The notes beneath the pieces were generated by a model that saw only the letters and a program-made list of their open reading frames with translations, did not search any database and was not told the DNA's origin. Below, piece after piece: positions 19,140-29,683 of a stretch of DNA of 45,775 nucleotides. Position 1 is the first letter of the stretch. Each line of letters opens with the position of its first letter. Position numbers and translations under genes: made by a program. The stretch is from positions 84,209-129,983 of the forward strand of contig JAFXOY010000124.1 of assembly GCA_017528375.1 (NCBI GenBank). Reading direction: 5' to 3'. Source of the stretch: Clostridia bacterium. Its GTDB lineage: Bacteria; Bacillota; Clostridia; TANB77; CAG-508.

Positions 19140-22100
19140 ATGGCAGAAATTAGTAAAATTATAGCTGGAGATGTCACTTATCATTTAAGAGATAGAAATT
19201 ATTGTACTTGTTCAACAGGGGCAAGCACAAAAGCAAAAACTGCTAGTCTTGAAGGATTTGTATTAACAACGGGATCTGTTGTAAATGTTAGATTTGCTAA
19301 TTCTAATACAGCATCAGATCCCACTTTAAATATTAATGATACTGGCGCCTATGCCATTAAGCTTTACGGTTCGACTGCAGCAAGCACAGCCGTAGCATCA
19401 TCATGGCAGGCTGGTTCAGTTGTAACACTTATATTTGATGGCACATATTGGATGATTGGTCATGGATACGATGCCAATACAACATATTCAGCTATGAGCG
19501 CGTCTGAAGCTACAACTGGTACTTCAACAACAGGGCGGCTTATTGGAGCAAAAGTTTTACATGATAAAATTAACAGCATGCTTCCTGATTCAATGACTGC
19601 GGAGGAGGCTACTGCGGGAACCAGTACGACAGCGAGAACTATTTCAGCAAAAATATTACAAGATAAAATTGAAGAAATGAAACAAACAAATGCTGAAATG
19701 GGACAAGGATATGGAATTAGTGGAAATTCAATAGTTACAGGATCAAATGAGTTGCCATATCCATTTGCAGAAACTACTAAAACTGTTAACGGCATAACAT
19801 TTACGGATAATGGAGATGGATCTATTACAATAGATGGGACTGCTACCGATGATACTAGATTTAAATTCTGCGAAAATCTCACTTTAATAGATGGAATTGA
19901 ATATATTGCTTCTTTCTCAGATAGTTCGTATGATTCGCTTGCTGATTTATATGATTATAATAATAGTACTACATACTATTATTTAGAAAAAGCAGAATCT
20001 CAATCTCAAACTGACATTTCTGGTTCATTTTATTTTGAGCCAGATTATCCGTCAGGAACTATAGATGAGTTAGGTATTAGGATTGGTGTCGGAGACACCT
20101 TTGATAATTTTGTGGTTTATCCAAAAATATCATCTGATGACTCTACTCGTTGGGAACCATACACTCAATCATTGACAGTAACATTTCCATCATATGAATT
20201 AGTAGAAGGCGGCATTGTTGTTGTAAAAATGAACATAGATGTTCCTGCGGGCGTTGGTATGAACATTAACAGTACCGGGGTATTACCAATTAAATATAAA
20301 GGGTCCGCAATTACTTCAAACATAATATCAAGTGGAGATACTGTAACTTTTGTATATTCAAATGGAAATTATCACTTAATTTCAATAGATAGTGGTGGGT
20401 CTTATACACTTCCAACAGCGTCCGCAGATACATTAGGTGGTATCAAAGTTGGAGAAAATCTTAGCATTAATAATGGAGTTTTATCAGCAAGCGGCGGCAC
20501 TTATGAAAGTAAGGCTGCAGTAAGCGGTGGAACAGATGTTTCTCTTGTTACAACTGGATAGAAGTATACATGGAACACAAAGATGAACAACTATGGTACT
20601 TGTAGTACTGCAGCCAATGTTGCAGCAAAGACGGTTAGTTTATCTGGATTTGTATTAACAACCGGGTCTGTTGTAAATGTTAGATTTGATAATTCTAATA
20701 CAGCATCAAGTCCAACTTTAAATATTAATGATACTGGTGCTTATGCAATAATGAAGTATGGATCAACCGCTCCTGGAATTACAGCGGCATCAAGCTGGTA
20801 TGCTGGTAGTGTTATAACATTAATTTATGATGGTACATATTGGGTAATGGTAGATTTTAATGTTACTGGTATGTATATTGCATCATATGGTAGTTCAACA
20901 TATGCTGAAGTTTTAGGAGCGTATCAAGATAATAAGATAATTTATTGTAGAGCTTCATCTAATGCCAATCCTGCAACTGGCAATCAATTAAGAATGGCTT
21001 TTTTAGCATATATTAATAATCAAACAACACCAACAGAATTTGAATTTCAATATTATAGAAGCGTGGCTACTCATTCTAATACACAACAAGGTGATCAAGT
21101 TTTTGTTTATAAACTTAAATCAGCATCAGGGTGGGAAGTATCAACAAGATAGGCTTATACAAAAATTGTAAATGGTACTGGATTAAATGGAAGTTATTCT
21201 AATGGAGCATTAACATTAAATCACTCTAACTCTGTTACAGCACAGACAACATAGGCTATATATCCAATTAAAATAGATGCACAAGGACATATTAATAGTT
21301 ATGGTAGTGCCGTCACGCCATTAACTGCAGATTCAACTTTAGATGCAACAAAATTATCTGGAACCGTTCCAAGAGCATCTTTACCAAGTAACTATGGCAC
21401 TTGTAGTACTGCAGCCAATGTTGCAGCAAAGACGGTTAATTTATCTGGATTTGTTTTAACAACCGGGTCTGTTGTAAATGTTAGATTTGATAATTCTAAT
21501 ACAGCATCAGATCCAACTTTAAATATTAATGATACTGGAGCTTATGCCATTAAGCTTTACGGTTCGACTGCAGCAAGCACAAGCGTTAACGCATCATGGC
21601 GTGCTGGTTCGGTTGTAACTCTCATATTTGACGGTAACTGTTGGATGATTGGTCACGGTTATGACGATAATACAACATATTCAGTTATGTCAGCGTCAGA
21701 AGCTACGACTGGTACTGCCACAAGCGCAAGAACTATTTCTGCAAAGGTTTTGCATGACAAAATCGAAGAAATGCAAAAAACAAATGCAGAAATGGGTCAA
21801 GGATACGGAGAGGTTGATTCAATTACACGCACTGGAAAAAACATGTTGCCGTATCCTTATGAAGACACAACAAAAACTATATATGGCATTACATTTACGG
21901 ACAATGGTGACGGTACAATCACTGCGAACGGAACTGTTGATAGCGGTTATAACGCCGTATTTGTACTGGCAGATTCTCCACTTGATGAGATTAACCCGTC
22001 TGGAGAGAGTGTTATACTGAGCGGATGCCCAGAAGGTGGAAGTTCTTCAACATACTGTGTTTATTGCTTGATGCAAGCTGTTACAGCTCGTGATTATGGT

Positions 22101-24752
22101 AGCGGGGCTAATTTTGGGCATCCAATTTATTACGCTGCGATAGTTATTTATTCTGGCACCACAGTAAATAATCTTACATTTAGCCCAATGATAAGACTTG
22201 CTACTGAGTCAGCAGATTGGGAGGCATATAACGGGCCAGAAGTCTCAGTAACATTACCATCTTACGAATTATCCGAAGGCGGCATTGTGGCTGTTAAAAC
22301 AGACGATGAAATAACCAGAGGGTCGTTACTCAATATTAATGATACTGGCGCTAAGCAAATACTTAATCAAGTAAGGCCTTTAAAAGATAGTGAAATTTGT
22401 AGTGGGGATACCGCAACCTTTATTTATTCTAATAATATATATCATTTATTGTCAGTAGACAGATGGCAAAATTTAGCCACGCCGTCATCTCCTGGCTTAA
22501 TGTCAGCATCTGATAAAGATAAATTAAACACTGTTGCCCGTAATGCAAACAATTATTACTTGCCAACGGCATCGGCAAATGTTTTGGGTGGTGTTAAAGT
22601 CGGAACAAACCTTTCGATTTCAAGCGGAGTGTTATCAGCTACTGATACAACATATTCAGATGCAACTACATCAGATGCGGGACTTATGTCTGCTACCGAT
22701 AAAACGAAACTCGATGGGATTGAAGCTGGTGCAAATGCTTACACACTTCCAGCGGCGTCCGCGGATACATTAGGCGGAGTAAAAGTTGGTACAAATTTAT
22801 CAATTTCTGATGGGGTGTTGTCGGCTACTGATACAACATATGAAAGTAAGGTTGCTGCTAGTGGTGGTACAGATGTTTCATTGGTTACTACTGGCGAGAA
22901 ATTTAAATGGAATATGAACGATTATTGTACATGTTCAACAGGAGCTTCTACGGCAGATAAAACCGCAAGCCTAGATGGATTTGTGCTGGATACAGGAGCT
23001 TCCGTAAAAGTTAAATTCACAAATACGAATACTGCGGCTAATCCCACTCTGAATATTAACAGCACTGGTGCTAAATCAATCATGCAGTATGGCACTACTG
23101 TGGCAGGAACTACAGCAACAGAGTCTTGGGATGACGGAGCAGTTGTAGAGTTTGTCTATGACGGCACAAACTGGGTCATGCAAGGGCGGAACACGATTGA
23201 TGCGGTCAGCAAAGCTAATGGTGGTACGTTTAGCGGAGATGTAACTGTCGATAAAGCCGATGGAACAACATCGACACAGGGATGGTCGTCGGTTTTAATC
23301 GGAAACAATAAAGCTATTGGAACGGAAGGGAATTCTGGTGGAGATTTGCAAATCTATGGCAGAACATCATATAAGACAGAGTTTATCTCCCCGCCAAATT
23401 CTCCTACAGCAAATAGGGTTATTACTATTCCCGATGAAAGTGGCATGCTTATGACCGACCAAGGCGGCACGTTTAGCGGTCATATATATGTTGACAAACC
23501 AAGTAATGGAACATGGCAAGGCTATTCATCTATTGTACTTGGGAACGACAAGGCGGTCGAAACGAATGGAAACTCTCGTGGACAAGTAATGATTTATGGA
23601 ACTGGTACAAACTTTGCTACTATAAATGCAGACCCCACTGCAGACAGAACTATAAGTTTACCCGATGCAAGTGGAACAATTGCACTGGATACAGCAGCCA
23701 GCCAGAGTGCAGCCGGGTTAATGTCCGCAGCGGATAAGACCAAACTCGACGGGATCGCAGCCGGCGCGAATGCTTACACACTGCCGGTCGCATCGTCTTC
23801 CGCATATGGCGGCATAAAGGTTGGCAATAATTTGAGTATCACCGATGGTGTACTGAATTACACACTGCCAATGGCAAAAGCGGATACACTGGGCGGCATT
23901 AAGGTAGGAACTAACCTGTCTATCAACGCCAGCACTGGCGTACTGTCAGCAACCGATACAACCTACAGTGCTGCTACGCAGTCTGCAGCTGGACTCATGA
24001 GTGCGGCCGATAAAAAGAAGCTGGATGGCGTAGCTACGGGTGCGAATGCTTACTCATTGCCGACAGCATCAGCCTCTGCGCTTGGCGGCATCAAAGTAGG
24101 AACCAACCTGTCTATATCGAATGGAGTGCTGTCTGCGACCAACACAACGTATAGCGCGGCTACGCAGTCTGCAGCTGGGTTAATGTCTGCAGCGGACAAG
24201 AAAAAACTAGACGGAGTAGCAACAGGTGCAAACGCTTATTCCCTACCGACAGCATCAGCCTCAACACTGGGTGGTATTAAAGTAGGAACTAATTTATCTA
24301 TATCGAGCGGGGTGCTGTCCGCAACAAATACCACATACAGTGCTGCTACGCAGTCTGCAGCTGGGTTAATGTCTGCAGCGGACAAGAAAAAGCTGGATGC
24401 GATTACGCCGTATCCGACAGCATATTCAACGTCCGGTAACTGGAAGCGACTTACCTTTTCAAACAAGATCCAAATCCTCTGGTGTACGCAGACAATCAAC
24501 GGAGTGAATGTGACCTCAGGCTGGGGATCTGGCTACTACGCAAGGATCGGATATTGGACTTTCCCGTGGGCGTTTAATGCCGTGCCTACGGTTGTTGCGT
24601 CTTTACAGGGGGCAAGCGGCGGCGACGTCATACTTGAGTATGATGGGAGCTGCACGGCATCAGCAACACAGACATATTATGCCTTTAGGCCAGCATCTGG
24701 GTCGAACATTAACATTACTGTTGGAATTATAGCCTTCGGTACATATTCATAA
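19140..24752 (+). CDS. Giant tail-fibre protein, 1870 residues
   Basis: A single frame in code 15; three TAGs (20559, 21150 and near 21250) would cut it into fragments. Module A (CTCSTGAS..KTASL.GFVLTTGS..VRF.NSNTA.PTLNINDTGA) occurs four times, near residues 20, 482, 750 and 1260. Module B (SAAGLMSAADKKKLDG, then ANAYSLPTAS, GGIKVGTNLSI) is repeated many times after residue 1090. This repeat plan is typical of phage side fibres that bind the host surface. The C-terminal ~110 residues (YPTAYSTSGNWKR...) are a non-repeat tip. The 3' part is visibly richer in G+C and free of TAG, unlike the 5' part, suggesting recent recombination. The three TAG codons align with Glu in other copies (TTGEK versus TTGQK). 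Confidence 0.85.
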
Positions 24753-24818
24753 AATAAATATTGTGGCTTTTTATGGGTAATAATAAATGAAATGAAAACA
24801 ATAATGGAGGTGTAATAA

Positions 24819-25073
24819 ATGACAGGCACATTAACTAGTATAGGTGGTTTAATAGGAAAACTTTATTAGATAGAATAGCTATCTATTTTTGCTGAAGTCC
24901 TTTAGGGAGTATCAGTACCTATTTATGATGGTGTGACTGAATTCACACCATCCCCAGAAATACAAACTATTAAAATAAACGGATATAGAGGAATCTCTGA
25001 TATTACAATTAATCCGATTCCATCAAACTATGGATTAATTACTTGGAACGGATCTATTCTAACAGTGTCATAA
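24819..25073 (+). CDS. Small tail-fibre accessory protein
   Basis: 84 residues: MTGTLTSIGGLIGKLYQIEQLS followed by a short Ig-like beta segment ending NYGLITWNGSILTVS. Three TAGs. RBS AATGGAGGTGT. Similar short proteins lie between fibre genes in Clostridia phages. Possible fibre chaperone or adhesin cap; not proven. Confidence 0.55.
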
Positions 25074-25087
25074 GGAGGAAATAATAC

Positions 25088-25762
25088 ATGGCAAAAAATG
25101 TAATAATTAATGGAGTAACATACAATTCGGTTCCAAGGGTTAATATTCCTATATCAGGAGGCGGAATTGCTTAGTTTTATGATATATCAGATGCTACATT
25201 AGATTCTGGTAATAAGATGCTTGATGGCATAACCGCCTATGCGGCGGGAACGAAATATACCGGTTCGATACAAACCAAAACGACAAGTGATTTAACAGTA
25301 TCGGGGGCGACTATAACAGCCCCCGCAGGATATTATGCTTCTTCTGCAAGCAAAACGGTAGCAACAGGAGGAGTTTCTGTTCCAGCTACTTCTATTACTG
25401 CTAATCCTTCTATTAGTGTATCTAGCTCTGGTCTTATTACAGCAACTACTACCGCTTCACAAAGTGTGTCTCCCTCTATAACAGAGGGATATATAACTAC
25501 TGGAACTGCCGGAACAATTACAGTAAGCGGATCTACAACAGAACAACTTGTAACAAAAGCCGCCACAACATATACTCCAACAACGTCAGATCAGACAATC
25601 GCTGCCGAAACCTATTTAACCGGCGCGCAGACTATAAAAGGAGACTCTAATTTACAGGCACAAAATATAGCAAGTGGAGTTACTATTTTTGGTGTAACGG
25701 GTTCTCTTACAACTCCAGTCATATCACAAGATGGAACAACAAAAGTTTTATCTATTTCATAA
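25088..25762 (+). CDS. Beta-repeat fibre protein
   Basis: 224 residues; one TAG near residue 31. N-terminus MAKNVIINGVTYNSVPRV, then LDGITAYAAGTKYTGSI and several repeats of the form TISVSGxTVTAPAGYY, a pattern common in phage structural proteins with G+C-rich, host-like codons. RBS AAGGAGGAAATA. Confidence 0.6.
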
Positions 25763-25773
25763 GAGGTGATTTT

Positions 25774-26535
25774 ATGGCAAATATAACTTTAATGGGAGCA
25801 GATTACCTCGATGTTCCGTCTATTATTTTACCAAAAACTGGTGGTGGAACAGCACAATATAACGAAACACAATTCCATACATGGATGGGTGATAACTGCA
25901 TTCTGCTGAACAATAATCTGTTTTCACAGGACATCAAATTAAGTGCTACATCATTTGATTCATGGACGGCTTCAACTACTGCCGGAACGATCCTTGCAGC
26001 ACAGAACGGTACTGTCACCAAGATCGATTTGGAGAATTATGAGTATTATATAGAATGGACATGGTGCATTGATCTGAAACAGCTAGAAGGGGCAACGATG
26101 GAAGCCATGCCCGACCGAACTTATGGAGAGTTCTATCAAGTGGTGCATCAAAGACCGTATGGTCTAGCCAGTTTTGAGACTGAAGCGGACACCTACAACT
26201 ACTGTACAGTCCTGTTCACAAGTAGCCAGTACAACATCTATTACAACACATCAGGAACACACACATGGACAACAACAATGTACGGAGTGTATTGCACGAA
26301 CACAGCAGGTACATTGAGTTCCACATCATCTTTGACACCTAACTTGACCCCAAAATCCCCGGCTATCACAGCGAGATGCAACAAAAGTTATTTTGCAACG
26401 GATAGGAAGACGGAGATCGATTCGGCAAATTCGACTATCAAAGTAGTAGGTAAATTGTATAGGGTAGATCGAGACTCTAGTCCGATCAAAAATATGTATA
26501 TGAACGCAGTGCATCTATATTCGTATCCACTTTAA
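25774..26535 (+). CDS. Receptor-binding or fibre-tip protein
   Basis: 253 residues without TAG. N-terminus MANITLMGADYLDVPSIILP and then a domain rich in Trp, Tyr and Thr without known motif. Position at the end of the fibre cluster and the higher G+C of its body suggest a host-specificity module that was exchanged as a cassette. RBS AAGAGGTGATTTT. Confidence 0.5.
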   Translation: MANITLMGADYLDVPSIILPKTGGGTAQYNETQFHTWMGDNCILLNNNLFSQDIKLSATSFDSWTASTTAGTILAAQNGTVTKIDLENYEYYIEWTWCIDLKQLEGATMEAMPDRTYGEFYQVVHQRPYGLASFETEADTYNYCTVLFTSSQYNIYYNTSGTHTWTTTMYGVYCTNTAGTLSSTSSLTPNLTPKSPAITARCNKSYFATDRKTEIDSANSTIKVVGKLYRVDRDSSPIKNMYMNAVHLYSYPL

Positions 26536-26541
26536 AAGATA

Positions 26542-26587
26542 AAAAAAATGGTGTTATCAATATAATATTGATAACACCATTTTTTTA
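26542..26587. terminator. Bidirectional terminator between fibre cluster and DUF2828 gene
   Basis: Long stem AAAAAAATGGTGTTATCAAT / ATTGATAACACCATTTTTTT with a short loop. Confidence 0.9.
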
Positions 26588-26596
26588 TTTTGATTT

Positions 26597-28081
26597 TTAT
26601 TTGATATTTTTATATCTATCTGAACAGATGGTTTCTAAGCAAAGCTCCCATCCAGTCTTTCCTGTAATTACCTGTTTAAAGATAATGGGAGACGCACCAG
26701 ATACAAAAGAGACGCTAGGTCCTTTATCCAAGATAGTATTATTTCTCGCATTGACATTCCAATAAACGAGTCTTGGAAACTCTAATCCGTATGTTTCCCA
26801 TTTCTTTCTTACTGTTTCCATCTCTGTTAAACCATATCCCCTGGAGCAAGCATAGTCAATTTCCATATCAGAAATGACAACAATAGTCTTAGGAATATCT
26901 TCTTTCTTTACTCCCTTTTTCATTGCAATCTTAAACAAAAGGTCAAAGGTTGCAACTAAATTTGTATTATCACACAAATTTGTCTGATAAATGCGGCGGA
27001 CCTTGTCTACGAAATCCACACCACTGGTTTCAATCAGCTGGGGTCTGGATGCAAAGCTGATATAGTGGTTCTTAAATGGACCACCAAGGCGTTCCGCACA
27101 GTATAATCCTAATCCAATGGCAATGTCAATTGGATCGACAGCTCCCTGTCCCCAGGTCATAGATCCAGAGGTATCTACGACACACATCATGCTGCATTTT
27201 TCACCATTTAAATAATCAGGAAGATTTTCCCAATATTTATTAATCATGGCTCTATCAGTTTCATCTGTGCTTCTATGATAATATGAAAGAGCCTTTGTTA
27301 CTACTTCATAAGGATATAATACACCCGCATTAACTTTAGTTGTTTTATCCTTTGCAAATGCTTTATATTTTTCAGCAATAATATCTCGTCTAGCAAAGGC
27401 ATTTTTATAAATTAAACCAGCACGAGATGGAATTTTAGAGAAATCAATTTCATCCCACCTGTTAGCAGACATAAGTTTTTCAAGAACCTTAATATGCTCA
27501 CGCAGTCTTGAAAGAGTTTTTCTGTAAGCAGATGCAGAAATACCAAGATATTCTCTAGTTCTTTTAGCGAGCATCTTTGTTTCTTTAGAAGAAGCGTTTT
27601 CACTTTTAAGCCATTTTGCGAGTAAGCTAATTCCTGTTTTATCTGTACCGTTCATAACGTCAGACATATCTCTTTCCAGCTGAAGTTTGACTAATTCAAA
27701 CATTTCACCTTCAAGTGGTGTGTCTACAAGAATATAAAGGTCATCCCACCTACCATACTCTGAAATATATTCAAGATTTCTGCGAACCGCTTCAGAATGG
27801 TTTTCAGCAAGCCACTTCATACAGACGCGGAAAAAGCGTCTTTCACCCTGGCCCCCGCGACAATCACGAATATAAAACAGGCATTTAAGAGCAAGCTCTT
27901 CATTCTCTTCGAAGGCTTTTTTAAACAATAAAATGCAATCTTCATCGCTGCGCTGTCTATACGCTGCCCCAAATGCGAACAAATCATATACCTGGTTCAT
28001 GGTAGACTTATAGGCAAGCCCGCCATTTTCAGTATATTTATAGTTATTTTCTTCTTTAAGTTGATTCATAAATGTATTCAT
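26597..28081 (-). CDS. DUF2828/vWA protein, Ro60 (TROVE)-related
   Basis: 494 residues. Helical-repeat N-terminal part with the DUF2828 signatures YDLFAFGAAYR, YIRDCRGGQGER (~70-81), EYGRWDDLYIL (~108), ISLLAKWLKSE (~151) and RWDEIDFSKIPSRAG (~208). A von Willebrand A domain follows, with MIDAS DTSGSM at 303-308. The arrangement of helical ring plus vWA is that of TROVE/Ro60 proteins, which bind misfolded RNAs and tRNA-like Y RNAs. No TAG in 494 codons. It converges on the fibre cluster and adjoins the tRNA region. RNA binding here is inferred from family relation and neighbours. Confidence 0.78.
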   Translation of the reverse strand: MNTFMNQLKEENNYKYTENGGLAYKSTMNQVYDLFAFGAAYRQRSDEDCILLFKKAFEENEELALKCLFYIRDCRGGQGERRFFRVCMKWLAENHSEAVRRNLEYISEYGRWDDLYILVDTPLEGEMFELVKLQLERDMSDVMNGTDKTGISLLAKWLKSENASSKETKMLAKRTREYLGISASAYRKTLSRLREHIKVLEKLMSANRWDEIDFSKIPSRAGLIYKNAFARRDIIAEKYKAFAKDKTTKVNAGVLYPYEVVTKALSYYHRSTDETDRAMINKYWENLPDYLNGEKCSMMCVVDTSGSMTWGQGAVDPIDIAIGLGLYCAERLGGPFKNHYISFASRPQLIETSGVDFVDKVRRIYQTNLCDNTNLVATFDLLFKIAMKKGVKKEDIPKTIVVISDMEIDYACSRGYGLTEMETVRKKWETYGLEFPRLVYWNVNARNNTILDKGPSVSFVSGASPIIFKQVITGKTGWELCLETICSDRYKNIK

Positions 28082-28117
28082 ATCCTTTTATCTCCTTACT
28101 TTTGTCAAAGTATTTTA
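28079..28117 (-). repeat. Leader repeat copy 1
   Basis: 39 nt that differ at one position from 28600-28638. Each copy forms the 5' leader and RBS (AAGGAG) of its gene and contains TTTGACAAAAG. It may be a shared promoter and translation-control unit. Confidence 0.7.
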
Positions 28118-28152
28118 TGTTTATTTATACTTTTTACATTTATTACAAATCT

Positions 28153-28602
28153 TTATATTTCATTAATAGCTTCAAATTGTCCACCAATCTTTGCAGCACA
28201 ATCATCACACCAGGGACAAATCCATCCAAGTGAAATTTTAGTAGCTGGTTTACCACATCCTATGCAAGTTTTTTCCGAAATATCTTCATATTTTCTTATA
28301 ATATCGTGTACTTTACAGCCTACAGGAATACCATTATCATAGATACGAAGATAGCCAAACTTTTCTTTGATTTGTACAATAATATATTTATCAGCATAAT
28401 CAAATTCATCTAAAGCCTCTTTTAGCTCTTGACAAAGTTGTTCTCCGAAAGCAATGCGCCAACCATCGGGTATGCTATCAAACCAGGTATAATCATAATC
28501 ATAATCATCTGGTACATAATATGAATGTGTATCATAATCATATTCTTTAAAAGCTAGAAATGGATATTTATCAACAAGCTCTTTATTTTTAATATTAATC
28601 AT
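28153..28602 (-). CDS. Zinc-ribbon phage protein
   Basis: 149 residues. N-terminal acidic/Tyr-rich part, a middle QIKEKFGYLRIYDNG and a C-terminal zinc ribbon with CIGCG...WICPWCDDC. No enzyme motif. Start at 28602 after AAGGAGATAAAAGGAT. The leader (28600-28638) is nearly identical to that of the DUF2828 gene downstream, suggesting co-regulation. Confidence 0.65.
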   Translation of the reverse strand: MINIKNKELVDKYPFLAFKEYDYDTHSYYVPDDYDYDYTWFDSIPDGWRIAFGEQLCQELKEALDEFDYADKYIIVQIKEKFGYLRIYDNGIPVGCKVHDIIRKYEDISEKTCIGCGKPATKISLGWICPWCDDCAAKIGGQFEAINEI

Positions 28603-28638
28603 ATCCTTTTATCTCCTTACTTTTGTCAAAATATTTTA
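28600..28638 (-). repeat. Leader repeat copy 2
   Basis: See 28079-28117; 38 of 39 positions are identical. Confidence 0.7.
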
Positions 28639-28644
28639 AAACAA

Positions 28645-28701
28645 CAAGAGGCGTCTTTTCTCCCTAAGAATGTTTAAAGTATAAATTGCTGTTTGCCTCT
28701 T
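28645..28701 (-). ncRNA. RNA element E1 (ACAGCAA family)
   Basis: Closing stem AGAGGC/GCCTCT brackets AACAGCAATTTATAC, the sequence shared with elements at 29684, 29875 and 32247. Shortest member. It lies just downstream of tRNA-Asn and in the leader of the gene ending at 28153. Confidence 0.5.
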
Positions 28702-28705
28702 TGAG

Positions 28706-28777
28706 CGGGAATACTAGGATTCGAACCTAGATAATACGGTTAACAGCCGTAGGTCTTAACCATTGGACGATATTCCC
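28706..28777 (-). tRNA. tRNA-Asn (GTT)
   Basis: 72 nt. Acceptor GGGAATA/TATTCCC, D arm, anticodon stem TACGG/CCGTA with loop CTGTTAA, T loop TTCGAAT, discriminator G. No encoded CCA. Confidence 0.92.
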
Positions 28778-28932
28778 ATGTGAAAGTTTTTTATTTCTTA
28801 ACGGATAACTTTCAACCGAAGCGATTAAAGGATCACGCTCATACTTATCGACTGACTTGGCGAGGGAACATACCTCATTTTATGCATTTGTTTGCTTTTG
28901 CCTCGGTTACCAACCTTAACGCCAGTCTTCCA
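28778..28932 (-). other. Unexplained spacer between tRNA-Gln and tRNA-Asn
   Basis: 155 nt without a complete tRNA. It has a GGTT-GGT-AACC hairpin and short stretches that look protein-like in two frames (for example VDKYERDPLIASVESYP), so it may be the remnant of a small gene or an unrecognised RNA. Confidence 0.3.
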
Positions 28933-29004
28933 CAGGCCCAGCTGGATTCGAACCAACAAATGCAGGAATCAAAATCCTGTGTCTTACCATTTGACTATGA
29001 GCCT
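28933..29004 (-). tRNA. tRNA-Gln (TTG)
   Basis: 72 nt. Acceptor AGGCTCA/TGGGCCT, anticodon stem CAGGA/TCCTG with loop TTTTGAT, T arm TTGG-TTCGAAT-CCAG, discriminator G. It reads CAA, and possibly CAG by wobble. It is distinct from the CTA-anticodon tRNA at 30122. Confidence 0.88.
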
Positions 29005-29032
29005 AAAATGGGGGATGAAACCCCCGCTTTTA
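29005..29032 (-). terminator. G/C hairpin upstream of tRNA-Gln
   Basis: GGGGG and CCCCC around a 6-nt loop with A/T flanks. Could be a terminator or a processing hairpin in the tRNA transcript. Confidence 0.55.
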
Positions 29033-29045
29033 AATAAATAATTTT

Positions 29046-29161
29046 CTATGGCGGTCGTGCCGAAACCCTCCCATATAAACACGACTTATTCCAGTTTTAC
29101 TAGTACCTGGCGAGATTTATTTTCGTATCAGGATTTGCAAAATCATCCTCCCCAACCATAG
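29046..29161 (-). ncRNA. Structured RNA closed by a 7-bp acceptor-like stem
   Basis: 116 nt whose ends pair (CTATGGT with GCCATAG). Inside are a GATTT-TGC-AAATC hairpin, a CCTG...CAGG stem and GTCGTG...CACGAC. The cloverleaf-like plan is not a normal tRNA: no standard D or T loop is seen. Candidate novel RNA; a Y-RNA-like partner of the DUF2828 protein is possible but unproven. Confidence 0.4.
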
Positions 29162-29179
29162 ATTTTATATATTATTTAT

Positions 29180-29494
29180 TTAAAAATTTAAGAAATCATG
29201 TACCAGGTTTAAGAAATTAAGACTAGGAGTTTCCTCGTCTGATACCTGATAAGAAGTATGGAAATATCCATAATCTTTGGTAAATTCTTTAAGCAACTTA
29301 ATTGCTTTCTGTTGTGCTACATTTGCTTCCTTTAAAGCATTTTCAACTTCTTTAGCTCTAATCGCCCTTGCTGCCTTCTTTGCTTTTTCGGCAGCTTCTT
29401 TTTCTTCATTAGCTTTCTTAACCTTGTTTTCTGCTTCAATCAAAGCTTTCTCGGTGTCAAAAAGCTGTCTACATACATCACTATAAAATCTCAT
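29180..29494 (-). CDS. Small coiled-coil protein
   Basis: 104 residues, mostly one Lys/Glu/Ala-rich coiled coil (LIEAENKVKKANEEKEAAEK near residue 18). RBS AAGGAATTAAC. The C-terminus (LNFLNLVHDFLNF) is amphipathic. Lies between tRNA genes. Function unknown. Confidence 0.55.
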   Translation of the reverse strand: MRFYSDVCRQLFDTEKALIEAENKVKKANEEKEAAEKAKKAARAIRAKEVENALKEANVAQQKAIKLLKEFTKDYGYFHTSYQVSDEETPSLNFLNLVHDFLNF

Positions 29495-29590
29495 TTTGTT
29501 AATTCCTTTCTTAACAAATTATTTTTGGCAGGGGAGTCGGCGCCCAGACTACCTAAAACCAAGTTCCACCCTTTTGATTTAGGATTTTAA
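29495..29590 (-). other. Structured leader of the coiled-coil gene
   Basis: Two hairpins: CCTAAA...TTTAGG and AGTC-TGGGCGCC-GACT. They lie between the tRNA-like gene at 29591 and the RBS of the gene at 29494. Could be a processing or regulatory leader; no known riboswitch is recognised. Confidence 0.35.
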
Positions 29591-29675
29591 TAAGGATGGT
29601 AGGAATTGCACCTACGACCCGGCTCTCGTTGTTGTTTTCCGTGTACACGCCACTCTACTACTGAGATACATCCTT
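29591..29675 (-). tRNA. tRNA-like gene with expanded anticodon region
   Basis: 85 nt. Acceptor AAGGATG/CATCCTT, D arm CTC-AGTAGTA-GAG and T arm GTAGG-TGCAATT-CCTAC are intact. About 38 nt replace the normal 23 between D and T arms, and no regular anticodon stem-loop can be drawn. Either a class II tRNA that I cannot resolve or a tRNA with an insertion. Confidence 0.5.
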
Positions 29676-29683
29676 ATAATATC

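Noticed and set aside
22600-24400. CRISPR-like array
   Set aside because: The repeats are coding, in frame and of uneven spacing; they are fibre protein modules. No array of short direct repeats with unique spacers exists in the window.
28778-28932. HNH endonuclease remnant
   Set aside because: A short KYERDP-like stretch recalls HNH proteins, but no metal ligands or catalytic motif follow; left as an unexplained spacer.
28780-29037. Plus-strand frame of 85 codons
   Set aside because: It runs across tRNA-Gln on the other strand and lacks an RBS; tRNA structure explains the sequence.
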